A stretch of 64,000 nucleotides of DNA from the NCBI RefSeq assembly GCF_018069805.1, contig NZ_JAGPYN010000006.1, positions 1-64,000 of the forward strand, read 5' to 3'. How positions within the stretch are numbered: position 1 is the first letter of the stretch; each line of letters begins with the position of its first letter. A program made the translations under genes and the position numbers. The notes below the pieces were generated by a model. That model searched no databases. It was not told the origin of the DNA and worked only from the letters and a program-made list of their open reading frames with translations. Origin of the DNA: Pseudoalteromonas ostreae (GTDB taxonomy: Bacteria > Pseudomonadota > Gammaproteobacteria > Enterobacterales > Alteromonadaceae). Below, in pieces: positions 16,593 through 25,865 of this stretch.

Positions 16593-17972
16593 TTAGAATT
16601 TAGGACCACCACCACCCATCATTCCAGGGGGTAACATGCCTTTCATGCCGCGCATCATTTTCATCATGCCGCCTTTACCTTTCATTTTTTTCATCATTTT
16701 TTGCATTTGCGTAAACTGTTTTAGCAATTTATTGATCTCTTGTACTTGCGTACCTGAACCCGCAGCAATACGCTTTTTACGCGAGCCTTTAATGATTTCA
16801 GGGCGGGCACGTTCTTTTTTAGTCATTGAACTGATAATCGCTTCCATTTGGATAAAAGTTTTATCACCCATTTGCCCTTTCACTGCATCAGGTAAATTTG
16901 CCATACCCGGTAGTTTATCGAGCATCGACATCATGCCACCCATGTTCTTCATTTGCTTTAACTGCTCTGCAAAATCGTCTAGGGTAAAGCCATCACCTTT
17001 AAATACTTTTTCAGCAACTTTTGCAGCTTGCTCTTTATCGACTTTCATTTCGACTTCTTCGATCAATGAAAGTACATCACCCATACCAAGTATGCGCGAC
17101 GCGATACGATCTGGATGGAAAGGTTCTAACGCATCTGTGCGCTCACCAACACCCATAAACTTAATAGGTTTGCCGGTAATATGACGAATTGATAAGGCGG
17201 CACCACCGCGCGCATCACCATCAGTCTTGGTTAGTATCACACCTGTTAGCGGCAATGCTTCATCAAACGCTTTGGCAGTATTGGCAGCATCTTGACCTGT
17301 CATGGCATCAACCACAAACAAAGTTTCGATTGGGTTAATAGCATGATGAAGGTTTTTAATCTCGTCCATCATGTCATTATCAACATGCAAACGACCTGCA
17401 GTATCAACTAATACAACATCGATAAATTTCTTTTTCGCATGAGAAATAGCCGCAGTTGCAATATCAACTGGCTGTTGTGAAATGTCACTTGGGAAAAACT
17501 CAACACCGACTTCATCAGCCAGTGTTTCTAACTGTTTAATTGCCGCTGGGCGATAAACGTCGGCACTGACCACTAACACTGATTTCTTTTTGCGTTCTTT
17601 TAAGAACTTAGCCAGCTTTGCAACACTGGTCGTTTTACCAGCACCTTGCAGACCCGCCATCATTACAACCGCTGGCGGTTGTGCGTTTAGGCTCAGCTCT
17701 TCGTTTGCTTCGCCCATGGCTTTTTCAAGCTCTTCGCGAACGATTTTAATGAACACTTGGCCTGGACTTAGGCTTTTGGTGACTTCAATGCCTACTGCGC
17801 GCTCTTTAACTTGTTTAACAAACTCGCGAACAACAGGTAAGGCAACGTCGGCTTCTAAAAAGGCCATACGTACTTCGCGTAGCGTATCTTTTATGTTGTC
17901 TTCTGTAAGGCGCCCGCGGCCGCTGATATTCTTTAAGGTTTTACCTAATCGTTCTTGGAGGTTCTCAAACAT
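16593..17972 (-). CDS. ffh: Signal recognition particle protein Ffh
   Basis: A 459-residue GTPase that with 4.5S RNA targets inner-membrane proteins cotranslationally to FtsY. The N domain (1-85) is followed by the G domain with P-loop GLQGAGKTT, DTAGR and TKTDGDARGG, and then the Met-rich M domain (about 300-459) ending in MMKKMKGKGGMMKMM and a Gly-rich tail. The track start lies 13 codons upstream, but MFENLQERL is the conserved Ffh N-terminus. As in E. coli, ffh stands divergently next to a YpjD-type cytochrome assembly-like gene and a YfjD-type gene. Confidence 0.98.
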   Translation of the reverse strand: MFENLQERLGKTLKNISGRGRLTEDNIKDTLREVRMAFLEADVALPVVREFVKQVKERAVGIEVTKSLSPGQVFIKIVREELEKAMGEANEELSLNAQPPAVVMMAGLQGAGKTTSVAKLAKFLKERKKKSVLVVSADVYRPAAIKQLETLADEVGVEFFPSDISQQPVDIATAAISHAKKKFIDVVLVDTAGRLHVDNDMMDEIKNLHHAINPIETLFVVDAMTGQDAANTAKAFDEALPLTGVILTKTDGDARGGAALSIRHITGKPIKFMGVGERTDALEPFHPDRIASRILGMGDVLSLIEEVEMKVDKEQAAKVAEKVFKGDGFTLDDFAEQLKQMKNMGGMMSMLDKLPGMANLPDAVKGQMGDKTFIQMEAIISSMTKKERARPEIIKGSRKKRIAAGSGTQVQEINKLLKQFTQMQKMMKKMKGKGGMMKMMRGMKGMLPPGMMGGGGPKF

Positions 17973-18243
17973 GTAAAGGTTCCGATCAAACGTGATATAC
18001 CAATTTTTCAATCTAGGTTATTACTGCAAGTTTAACACTTGGCGTAAATCGCGCGATTTCTATAATCAGTATTATTAAAATTTTAATTAAAAGCAGTATA
18101 CCGTAAATGGTGGCGCACAATACAGTGTTCAAGTGCGCTGTTTGAGTTTCTTTTTACAAACTCTATGCATTTGCCTTGCTATAAAATACAATGCCCTTAC
18201 TCTAACAAGGAATATTTGACTCAAATTGAGTGGCCCAAGCACT

Positions 18244-19050
18244 ATGCTAATTATTAGTTTAACTATTATTGCCAGTTTATTTTATATCTTAGCGACGTCT
18301 CACGTGCTGTCTCGGTTATTTCACCAACAAGGTCCGAGCCAAAAGCTGACGATAATCCTCAGCACGGTAGCAATTTTAGCGCACATGTTATTATTGGTGA
18401 ATTCAGTGTTTCGTGCCGATGGCCAAGATTTAAGCATTGTTAATGTATCACTGTTAACCTGCTGGGTGATTGTGGTATCTGTCACCACTGTGTCGTTAAA
18501 GTTCCCTGCCACATTATTACTGCCTGTTGTCTATGGCTTTGCCGCTTTACTCACAATAGCCAGTTTATTTATTCCACATCATATTTTATTGCAAAGTATT
18601 GATGTCGATATTGGGTTAGTTACCCATATTTCACTTTCATTGCTTGCTTACTGCGTATTAATTATTGCGACCTTGTATGGTGTACAATTTTACTTTATCG
18701 ACAAACGCTTAAAACGCAAAGATTTAGCTATAGTGCACAGCCACCTCCCACCATTAATGGTGGTTGAACGTCAGCTTTATCATTTATTAACCTTAGGAAC
18801 TGTTTTATTAACAATGGCGCTGTTGTCTGGGTTTGTTTTCCTTGATGGCATGTTTGCAACAGAGTTTATTCATAAAACTGTTTTATCGTTAGTTGCTTGG
18901 GCTATATTTGCAACGGTGACAATTGGTCACTTAAAGCAAGGGTGGCGTGGTAAACCAGTGGTACTGGCTATTATGGCTGCTGCTTTTGTTTTAACGTTAG
19001 CTTATTTTGGCAGTCGTTTTGTGCAAGAGGTGGTCCTGAATAAGTTTTAA
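18244..19050 (+). CDS. ypjD: CcsA/YpjD-family inner-membrane protein
   Basis: A 268-residue protein with about eight hydrophobic segments, of the cytochrome c assembly (CcsA/HemX-like) family; it corresponds to E. coli YpjD by size, fold and position between ffh and the CorC-like gene. The stretch HISLSLLAYCVLIIATLYGVQF and His residues near the membrane faces recall haem-handling relatives, but the WWD motif of true cytochrome c synthetases is absent and the function is unknown. A TTG at 18226 is an alternative start six codons upstream; neither start has a strong ribosome binding site, and ATG is preferred. Confidence 0.85.
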   Translation: MLIISLTIIASLFYILATSHVLSRLFHQQGPSQKLTIILSTVAILAHMLLLVNSVFRADGQDLSIVNVSLLTCWVIVVSVTTVSLKFPATLLLPVVYGFAALLTIASLFIPHHILLQSIDVDIGLVTHISLSLLAYCVLIIATLYGVQFYFIDKRLKRKDLAIVHSHLPPLMVVERQLYHLLTLGTVLLTMALLSGFVFLDGMFATEFIHKTVLSLVAWAIFATVTIGHLKQGWRGKPVVLAIMAAAFVLTLAYFGSRFVQEVVLNKF

Positions 19051-19111
19051 CTTGACTCAGGCAGCCCACTCCCGCTTAATACACGTTGGTTAAATAAAAA
19101 AGGATCCTTCT

Positions 19112-20380
19112 TTGGACAGCATCTCTACAAGTGTTTTGTTTATGATACTTGGAATACTCATACTTTGTTCTGCATACTTTTCTGGTTCTGAAACAGGCAT
19201 TATGTCAATTAACAGAATCCGCTTACGTCACCTCGCTAAAGAAAACCATCGCGCAGCAAAACGTGTCAACAAACTGTTGAGCCGTCCTGATAGACTGATA
19301 GGCCTTATCCTTATCGGTAATAACTTGGTAAATATTGCTGCAGCACAGGTTGCAACCATTATCGGTATCCGTTTGTATGGTGATTTAGGTATCGCCATTG
19401 CTACAGGTGTATTAACCCTGGTGGTATTAATTTTTGCTGAAGTAACCCCTAAAACACTTGCAGCCCTCTACCCTGAGCGAGTTGCCTTTCCTAGTTCAGT
19501 GATACTCAAAGGGTTATTAAAAATTCTCTTTCCATTTGTCGTCGTTGTTAACTGGATGACCAATGGGATATTACGATTATTTGGTATTAGTGCGGCACAA
19601 ATAGATGAGCACAGCATGAGTAAAGAAGAATTAAAAACGGTGCTGAATGAATCTGGCGCGCTGATCCCCGCGCGTCACCAAAGTATGTTGACCTCCATTT
19701 TAGATTTAGAGCAGGTCACTGTTGAAGATATTATGATCCCGCGTAACGAAATTGTTGCCATTGATATCAACGATGACTGGAAACTTATTAGTAAACAGCT
19801 TACCCACGCACAACACACTCGTGTACTACTTTATCGTGACCAAATTGATGATGCGGTAGGGTTTATTCACTCACGCGATGCACTGCGGTTATTAACGAAA
19901 GAACAATTTGATAAACCATCATTGCTTCGCGCAGTTCGTGAGATTTATTTTATTCCTGAGGGTACGTCGTTAAATACTCAGCTATTTAAATTTCAGCAAT
20001 CGAAAGAGCGTATCGGTTTAGTCGTTGATGAATATGGTGACATTCAAGGGCTTGTGACCTTAGAAGATATCCTAGAAGAAGTAGTCGGTGATTTTACTAC
20101 CACACAAACTCGTACGCCAAGCGAAGAAGTTGTGTCACAAGATGATGGCTCATTTTTAGTTGATGGCGGTGCTAACGTACGCGATCTAAACAAAGAAATG
20201 GATTGGGAGTTCCCTCTTGATGGGCCGAAAACATTAAGTGGTTTAATTGTCGAATACTTAGAAGACATTCCTGATGCCAAGTTGAGTTTGCGCATTGCAG
20301 GCTATCCGATTGAAGTTGTTGAAGTAAAAGAGAACATGATCAAACTTGTACGCATTCAAGCGAACAAACGTAAAGTATAA
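19112..20380 (+). CDS. yfjD: CNNM/CorC-type membrane protein, YfjD-like
   Basis: A 422-residue protein with an N-terminal CNNM transmembrane domain (DUF21, about 1-190, with FSGSETGIMSINRIRLRHLA and FAEVTPKTLAALYPE), a pair of CBS domains (about 205-330, with DIMIPRNEIVAID and LVTLEDILEEVVGDF) and a CorC/HlyC C-terminal domain (about 340-415). Relatives are linked to magnesium or cobalt efflux and resistance; the transport role is inferred. The start is TTG, supported by AAAGGA seven bases upstream and by the family N-terminus. It follows the YpjD-like gene by about 60 bases, as in E. coli, and may be cotranscribed. Confidence 0.9.
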   Translation: MDSISTSVLFMILGILILCSAYFSGSETGIMSINRIRLRHLAKENHRAAKRVNKLLSRPDRLIGLILIGNNLVNIAAAQVATIIGIRLYGDLGIAIATGVLTLVVLIFAEVTPKTLAALYPERVAFPSSVILKGLLKILFPFVVVVNWMTNGILRLFGISAAQIDEHSMSKEELKTVLNESGALIPARHQSMLTSILDLEQVTVEDIMIPRNEIVAIDINDDWKLISKQLTHAQHTRVLLYRDQIDDAVGFIHSRDALRLLTKEQFDKPSLLRAVREIYFIPEGTSLNTQLFKFQQSKERIGLVVDEYGDIQGLVTLEDILEEVVGDFTTTQTRTPSEEVVSQDDGSFLVDGGANVRDLNKEMDWEFPLDGPKTLSGLIVEYLEDIPDAKLSLRIAGYPIEVVEVKENMIKLVRIQANKRKV

Positions 20381-20516
20381 GCAACATATGTAGAGTAACC
20401 TATGGTTACTCTACTCCCTCAGATCATTCCCGCAACAAGTTTTTTGTTCATTATTCTCTATAACGTGTTAATTATTAGGCTATTATATTTATAACTTTAT
20501 AGATATGGAAAATACA

Positions 20517-21353
20517 ATGGAAGATATTTCTATCGAAACCATTTACACCAAAGCCATCGAAATGGTGATGTTGTATGGTCCTAAATTTTTACTGGCAATA
20601 TTTGTGTTAATTGTTGGTTGGTGGTTTGTTGGCCGTGTTGCAAATATGGCTGAAAAGTCAATGGTACGGGTAAAATTTGAAGCTGGACTCACGCACTTCT
20701 TAGTATCGTTTTTATCTGTCATTTTAAAGTTACTGTTACTGATCTCAGTAGCATCAATGATCGGTATAGAAACAACTTCGTTTATTGCAATGCTTGGCGC
20801 AGCTGGATTAGCTGTAGGTATGGCACTGCAAGGTAGTTTAGCTAACTTTGCAGGTGGCGTGCTGATCTTATTTTTTAAACCATTTAAGATTGGTGATGTT
20901 ATTGAAGCCCAAGGCTATATGGGTAAAGTGGTTGAAATTCAAATATTTGTTACCGTATTACTCACTTATGATAATGAAAAAATTATCATCCCAAATGGTG
21001 CGCTTTCTAATGGCTGCGTAAAAAATAAATTTGCTGAACCAACGCGCCGCGTTGATATCGAATTTGGCATTAGCTACGGTGATGATGTGCTTAAAGCGCG
21101 AGAAGTACTAATGGGCGTGTTAAATAGCTACGATTTAGTACTCAAAGATGAAGAAAAACAACCGGTTGTGCATGTAAGTCAACATGGTGATAGCCATATT
21201 GGTATGCTGGTTTGGGCATGGGTAAGCTCTGAAAATTACTGGCTGGTGTATTTTGGTTTATATGAACGCGTTAAAATTGCCTTCGATAAAGAAAATATTA
21301 CCATTCCGTTCCCACAGCGCGATGTGCATATTCATCAATTCCCAGGGAAGTAA
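20517..21353 (+). CDS. mscS: Small-conductance mechanosensitive channel MscS
   Basis: A 278-residue channel that opens on membrane stretch and releases solutes during hypo-osmotic shock. Three membrane helices are followed by the pore-lining TM3 stretch GAAGLAVGMALQGSLANFAGG (in two parts, about residues 90-115), where Ala/Gly packing is conserved, then the beta domain (FFKPFKIGDVIEAQGYMGKV) and the alpha/beta cage. The start MEDIS matches E. coli MEDLN, so the ATG at 20517, with GGAA six bases upstream, is chosen over the one at 20505. It ends at a GC-rich hairpin. Confidence 0.93.
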   Translation: MEDISIETIYTKAIEMVMLYGPKFLLAIFVLIVGWWFVGRVANMAEKSMVRVKFEAGLTHFLVSFLSVILKLLLLISVASMIGIETTSFIAMLGAAGLAVGMALQGSLANFAGGVLILFFKPFKIGDVIEAQGYMGKVVEIQIFVTVLLTYDNEKIIIPNGALSNGCVKNKFAEPTRRVDIEFGISYGDDVLKAREVLMGVLNSYDLVLKDEEKQPVVHVSQHGDSHIGMLVWAWVSSENYWLVYFGLYERVKIAFDKENITIPFPQRDVHIHQFPGK

Positions 21354-21367
21354 ATCGCACACTATAA

Positions 21368-21384
21368 AGCCCGCAATGCGGGCT
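21368..21384. terminator. Hairpin between mscS and the SLT lipoprotein gene
   Basis: AGCCCGC and GCGGGCT form a perfect 7-bp GC stem with loop AAT between convergent genes. T tails are short, so termination is likely but not certain. Confidence 0.65.
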
Positions 21385-21399
21385 CTATAAATAGTAAGA

Positions 21400-22008
21400 T
21401 TAACTAAATAGCCTTTCTAGCCACCCTTTATCTAAATCGTCTTCACAGCGTTTAAGCTGAGCCGCATAGCGACTTGCACGATTTTTCACTTTATTAGCCA
21501 CTGCCATTAACCACTTTTTCTTTTTATAGGTGCCGCGTTTATAACCGCCCCAACCTTCGTGGTAATTTAGGTATTGCGCGTAGGCGTCCCATTTTGAGAC
21601 ACCATTAACTTTATGAGTTTTATAAACAAACCAGCCCATAAAATCGATAGCGTCATCAAAATCATCGCGATCAGCACCACTATTACCCGTTTCACGAATA
21701 TAATCAGACCAAGTGGGGGTTTTTGCTTGTGAGTAGCCATACGCTGAACTTGCTCGCCCTGTGGGAATTATCCATAAAAAATATTCCATTGGTGGCGCGG
21801 CATCATGCTTAAAGGAGCTTTCTTGATACATCATGCTCATTAGCACATGCTTTGGTGATCCCCATTTTTCTTGAGCATCTTTTGCGTCATAGTACCAATC
21901 GCTTTTTTCTTCAAAAATCTTACATATATCATTAGGTTGCTTTGGAGGGGCTGTTACGCAACCAGTTAACACAGCTCCCAGCAATAAAATAATTAAACTT
22001 TTTTTCAT
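21400..22008 (-). CDS. Lipoprotein with lytic transglycosylase-like fold
   Basis: A 202-residue lipoprotein with lipobox LTGC (Cys17). The body has SLT/lysozyme-like signatures: MSMMYQESSF with a candidate catalytic Glu at about residue 63, and ASSAYGYSQAKTPTW, the substrate-groove motif, then FDDAIDFMGW and YLNYHEGWGGY. It probably acts on peptidoglycan at the membrane face. It is not one of the named E. coli Mlt proteins as far as I can tell. It has its own promoter region and no operon partner. Confidence 0.8.
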   Translation of the reverse strand: MKKSLIILLLGAVLTGCVTAPPKQPNDICKIFEEKSDWYYDAKDAQEKWGSPKHVLMSMMYQESSFKHDAAPPMEYFLWIIPTGRASSAYGYSQAKTPTWSDYIRETGNSGADRDDFDDAIDFMGWFVYKTHKVNGVSKWDAYAQYLNYHEGWGGYKRGTYKKKKWLMAVANKVKNRASRYAAQLKRCEDDLDKGWLERLFS

Positions 22009-22098
22009 TTTTTTTGTTGCTCGCTGAACTTTTTATAAAAGTATAAGTCTTATACCATGAATGCGCAGTTTAGCATTGTTTATCCCTGAAGAATCTTT

Positions 22099-22128
22099 AC
22101 GCAGCCAACTTGGGCTGCGTTTTTTTTT
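22099..22128 (+). terminator. Terminator-like hairpin, plus-strand orientation
   Basis: ACGCAGCC and GGCTGCGT with a six-base loop are followed by a run of nine T on the plus strand. The flanking genes (gshA and the SLT lipoprotein) are both on the minus strand, so its T tail points against them; on the minus strand the stem is followed by AAAG. Confidence 0.6.
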
Positions 22129-22150
22129 GCCTGCTTATTTAGCTGCAAAC

Positions 22151-23728
22151 TTACTTAGTAGCAAAGTAAGCATCTAAAAAAGCATTAAATGTTTGATTAT
22201 CAGCGGCGTTCAACTCGCGCTCAGCAATAACTGATTGCTCTGCTTGTTGTATTAAATAACTGTCTGAATACACTTTATATGGCGTATCTTGATGTTGTTG
22301 TTGGTAACTTTTTGCCAACGACAAGGCAAAGTGACCATTATCAGTACCGGATCTTTTCAGTTGTCTAACATAGCGTCCTGAATACGTTAATTCAGGATCT
22401 GCTATCCATTGGCTTAATCGGGTAATCGTTTCGCGGTAATAGCTAACACCGTAAGCATTATCCATATAGGCTGCAACTTGTTGTAATTGTGCGAAGATAT
22501 CTGCTCCCCACGTTGCTAGACTACATGAACTGCCAGAGCGATTTAGCATCACTTTTGAGGCGCGGCCTTGGCTGACAACCGTATCTAAATTTTCGGTGCT
22601 ACGCTGTTGCGAATCCCAATCCATAGTTGGAGAATCTTTCAATAAGCAATAAGTTAGAAAAACATCTAAGAAATGAATTTGCTCAATATCGATTCCCGTT
22701 GCTACAAATGGATTTACATCCAAAGCTCGGATTTCAATATATTCAATGCCGCCACGTAACAGTGCGTCGGTCGGTGTTTCCCCACTTTTAGCATTGCGCT
22801 TGGGACGAATTGGTGAATAAAATTCATTTTCAATCTGCAATACATTTTTATTTAATTGTTTAGGCTGGGCATCTTTATAATCTGCAAGCTGATCATAAAT
22901 ATCTGATGGTGAATGTATCGCACTTTTTAATCCTGCAACATACCCATCTAATGAGTTATACAGTACTTTTAATGATGACTGAGCACTGTTGGTATAACCT
23001 AAGTTACCTAAGCGTAAAGCTGTGCCCACTTCAAGATAAAGCGTACCTTTACCTAACTTTTTAAAAGGAAGCTCGGTGTTGCGTCCTTGTAAAAATGAAT
23101 TACACAGCGCTGGCGATGCACCAAATAAATAACTGATCAGCCATAGCTCACGCTTAAAGTTACGGATTAGACCTAAATAACCTGCCGAAATAAACTCTTG
23201 TAATGAGCCCGTATCGTCTTTAATCGTTTTTAAACTAAGCCAAAATGACTCTGGAAACGATATATTAAAGTGCACACCAGCAATGGCTTGCATCATACTG
23301 CCATAACGATTTTTCAGCCCTTCTCGGTACAGCGTTTTCATTCGTCCAATATTAGAATCACCATATTGCGCTAGTATAATGTCATCCTGATGCTCTATAA
23401 AACAGGGCATACTGATAGGCCACAGTAATTCATCCCCCATCTGCGATAGGGTGAACTTTTGTAAATCTTGCAACTGACTTAACGTTTCTTCAGCAGATTC
23501 ACTAACAGGTGTTATAAACTCTAGTAAAGACTCAGCAAAATCAGTGGTTATATGCCCATTAGTTAACGCACAACCAACCTCTTTTGGATGACTTTGCTGT
23601 GAAATCACACCGTTTGGCTTGATCCGCAACGCCTCTCTTTCAATACCGCGTTGAATGCCTTTTATTGCATATTTATGCTGTTCTGGGGCTAGCGCCGCTA
23701 ACGCTTTAGTTAAATCATGTGTAGTCAA
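22151..23728 (-). CDS. gshA: Glutamate-cysteine ligase
   Basis: A 525-residue enzyme of the proteobacterial GshA type that makes gamma-glutamylcysteine from glutamate, cysteine and ATP, the first step of glutathione synthesis. Recognisable stretches are RGIEREALRI near the N-terminus, ITTDFAESLLEFITP, GVHFNISFP and YIEIRALDVNPF, which match E. coli GshA active-site regions. Length matches the family (518 in E. coli). It is a single-gene unit; a terminator-like hairpin after it has its T tail on the other strand. Confidence 0.96.
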   Translation of the reverse strand: MTTHDLTKALAALAPEQHKYAIKGIQRGIEREALRIKPNGVISQQSHPKEVGCALTNGHITTDFAESLLEFITPVSESAEETLSQLQDLQKFTLSQMGDELLWPISMPCFIEHQDDIILAQYGDSNIGRMKTLYREGLKNRYGSMMQAIAGVHFNISFPESFWLSLKTIKDDTGSLQEFISAGYLGLIRNFKRELWLISYLFGASPALCNSFLQGRNTELPFKKLGKGTLYLEVGTALRLGNLGYTNSAQSSLKVLYNSLDGYVAGLKSAIHSPSDIYDQLADYKDAQPKQLNKNVLQIENEFYSPIRPKRNAKSGETPTDALLRGGIEYIEIRALDVNPFVATGIDIEQIHFLDVFLTYCLLKDSPTMDWDSQQRSTENLDTVVSQGRASKVMLNRSGSSCSLATWGADIFAQLQQVAAYMDNAYGVSYYRETITRLSQWIADPELTYSGRYVRQLKRSGTDNGHFALSLAKSYQQQHQDTPYKVYSDSYLIQQAEQSVIAERELNAADNQTFNAFLDAYFATK

Positions 23729-24206
23729 AAATGCTTCCTCGAGCCACGTGGCCTAATCCTAAGTCAATGGGGGCAAATTGATAATACTCAAGGTTTAATA
23801 ATGGCATAACTCTAATTTCCACTATTTACCAAGACGGTCACCGTATGTTTGTAAAACAAACTTGCTGCGGGCAGTTAAGCTGACACCCAAATTTTTACTA
23901 ATCTTGCCATTGTAGAAGCTAATATACAATTGCTTTAATGACACCAGTGTAATGCAAGATGCTGACTAATTAAATGCTTGCGATGTGCAACTCATTGCTC
24001 CATTACTCACACTGAACAATGATATCTATTTATATATTCAGCAATTACACGATTACATGTGCAGCTTTATGCAAGATTCTTTGTTTTAGATCACTAAAAG
24101 GTTATTTAAGAGCAATTTTACACCTGTGAACACTGAACCTGCTATCATTACGTTTGTATGAACTTTATAATCATTACTAATAATAAAGCATGTTTAAGGA
24201 CTACCT
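23729..24206. other. Non-coding stretch between gshA and the chemoreceptor gene
   Basis: These 478 bases must contain the divergent promoters of both neighbours. No gene is seen. A perfect inverted repeat TTTTAG-ATCA-CTAAAA at 24084-24099 could be an operator. AT-rich sequence around 24170-24206 precedes the receptor gene. Confidence 0.4.
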
Positions 24207-25754
24207 ATGCGTCGGGGCCAGCAGTTAATAAACGAAGAAGTCACCTTTTCAGATCATCAAGAGCTCGTCTCCACTACAGATATACGTGGAGTGATCACCT
24301 ATGCTAATAAAGAATTTTGCAACATTGCCGGCTTCAACCTTGAAGAACTCATTGGCAAAAATCATAATATTGTTCGCCATCCTGATATGCCCAAAGCTGC
24401 ATTTAAAGAAATGTGGGAAAAACTCAAACAAGGTCACTCATGGCGCGGTATGGTCAAGAACTGCTGCAAGGATGGCCGCTATTATTGGGTTGATGCATTT
24501 GTTACGCCTATTTTTGAACACGGCCAACTCGTTGGCTATCAATCCGTACGAACAAAACCGAGCGAACAACTAAAACGCCGAGCACAAAGCCTATACACTA
24601 AAATAAATGCTGGTAAATCATTGTCTTCTTGGCGTGAATGGGTGGCTGTTCGCCAAAGTGCAGCCCTACTTATTGGCTTACTTGGTTTAGCATTATTGGC
24701 AGCTTTTGTGTCTATTGCTGTTGCACTGATAACTGCGTTATTTAGTTTGCTAATTATGCTATTAAATTATGATGAATTAGTTATCACACCAACAGCACTG
24801 AAACAACTAAAGGCTGTAAATGATTCTGTATCTCGCTATGTCTATATTGGCCATCATCCATTTAGTATTAGCGAATATAACCAGCAAATGCTTAATGCTA
24901 AATTACGTACAGTATTAGGGCGAGTAAAAGATACGACTGTCACGTTCACTAGTGTTGCGGCTAACCTAGATCAGCAATCAGCACTCACTGAAAAAGGCAT
25001 TGCCGCTCAAGGGCAACGTCTTGGTCAAATAGCCACCGCTATGTCACAAATGAGCGCAACCATAGGAGAAATTTCAAGCAACACTCATCATACCGCTGAA
25101 AAGGTAAATATTACCTACCAAAGCTGCACTGATATAAAACTGCACATTGCAGACAATAGTGCCATGGTATCTGATCTTGCTTTACAAGTTGAGCAAGCGG
25201 CAAGCACCGCTAATTCTCTTGCAACCGAGGCTGATAAAATAGGTCAAGTAATGACTGAAATCGAAGGCATTGCAGAGCAAACCAATTTACTGGCATTAAA
25301 TGCAGCGATTGAAGCGGCGCGTGCTGGTGAACATGGTCGAGGTTTTGCGGTGGTTGCCGATGAAGTGCGTGCATTATCTTCTCGCACTCAACGTGCTACT
25401 GCACAAATTCATAGTTCAATTAAAGAAATACAAGATACCCTGTTTAGCTGGTCCACGGTCATGAAAAACACCAAGGCGCAAGCCGATGAATGTGTAAATA
25501 CCACCGGACATACTCAAGTTGAACTGGATAGCATTTTCGCGCAAATAAGTGAAATATCACAACTAGCAACACAAATATCTGCTGCTGCCGAGCAACAGCA
25601 AACTGTCAGCCTCGATATTAGCGATAACATTACTCAAATAAAAGGTTACAGTGACGAGAACTTAACGTTGAGCTTTAATGTCGCTAAAGGTGCAGCACAG
25701 CTTGTCGAAGGCTCACGTAAAGTTAACGATATATTACTTACTTTTAAGGTTTAA
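24207..25754 (+). CDS. Aer-like PAS chemoreceptor
   Basis: A 515-residue methyl-accepting chemotaxis protein of the energy-taxis type. An N-terminal PAS domain (about 10-118, with [16 protein letters not shown] and [17 protein letters not shown], the Aer pattern that binds FAD) is followed by a membrane hairpin (about 150-190) and a long signalling domain with the highly conserved hairpin tip [20 protein letters not shown] (about 352-371). It has no periplasmic sensor. It probably signals redox state to CheA/CheW. It is preceded by AAGGA and is monocistronic. Confidence 0.92.
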   Translation: MRRGQQLINEEVTFSDHQELVSTTDIRGVITYANKEFCNIAGFNLEELIGKNHNIVRHPDMPKAAFKEMWEKLKQGHSWRGMVKNCCKDGRYYWVDAFVTPIFEHGQLVGYQSVRTKPSEQLKRRAQSLYTKINAGKSLSSWREWVAVRQSAALLIGLLGLALLAAFVSIAVALITALFSLLIMLLNYDELVITPTALKQLKAVNDSVSRYVYIGHHPFSISEYNQQMLNAKLRTVLGRVKDTTVTFTSVAANLDQQSALTEKGIAAQGQRLGQIATAMSQMSATIGEISSNTHHTAEKVNITYQSCTDIKLHIADNSAMVSDLALQVEQAASTANSLATEADKIGQVMTEIEGIAEQTNLLALNAAIEAARAGEHGRGFAVVADEVRALSSRTQRATAQIHSSIKEIQDTLFSWSTVMKNTKAQADECVNTTGHTQVELDSIFAQISEISQLATQISAAAEQQQTVSLDISDNITQIKGYSDENLTLSFNVAKGAAQLVEGSRKVNDILLTFKV

Positions 25755-25817
25755 TTAAGCGGGGCTAATTGATAAGGCTTTATCTTTAATATTTACTTTA
25801 TAACTTTTTATTGCAAC

Positions 25818-25855
25818 GAGTTTTAAGGCCAGCATATTCACTGGCCTTAAAACTC
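25818..25855. terminator. Bidirectional terminator between the receptor gene and clpB
   Basis: A perfect 15-bp stem, GAGTTTTAAGGCCAG with CTGGCCTTAAAACTC, and an eight-base loop, between convergent genes. Confidence 0.85.
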
Positions 25856-25865
25856 AGTTAATCAG

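Noticed and set aside
16636-17184. 182-codon frame antisense to ffh
   Set aside because: Mirror of the Met-rich M domain; an antisense shadow only.
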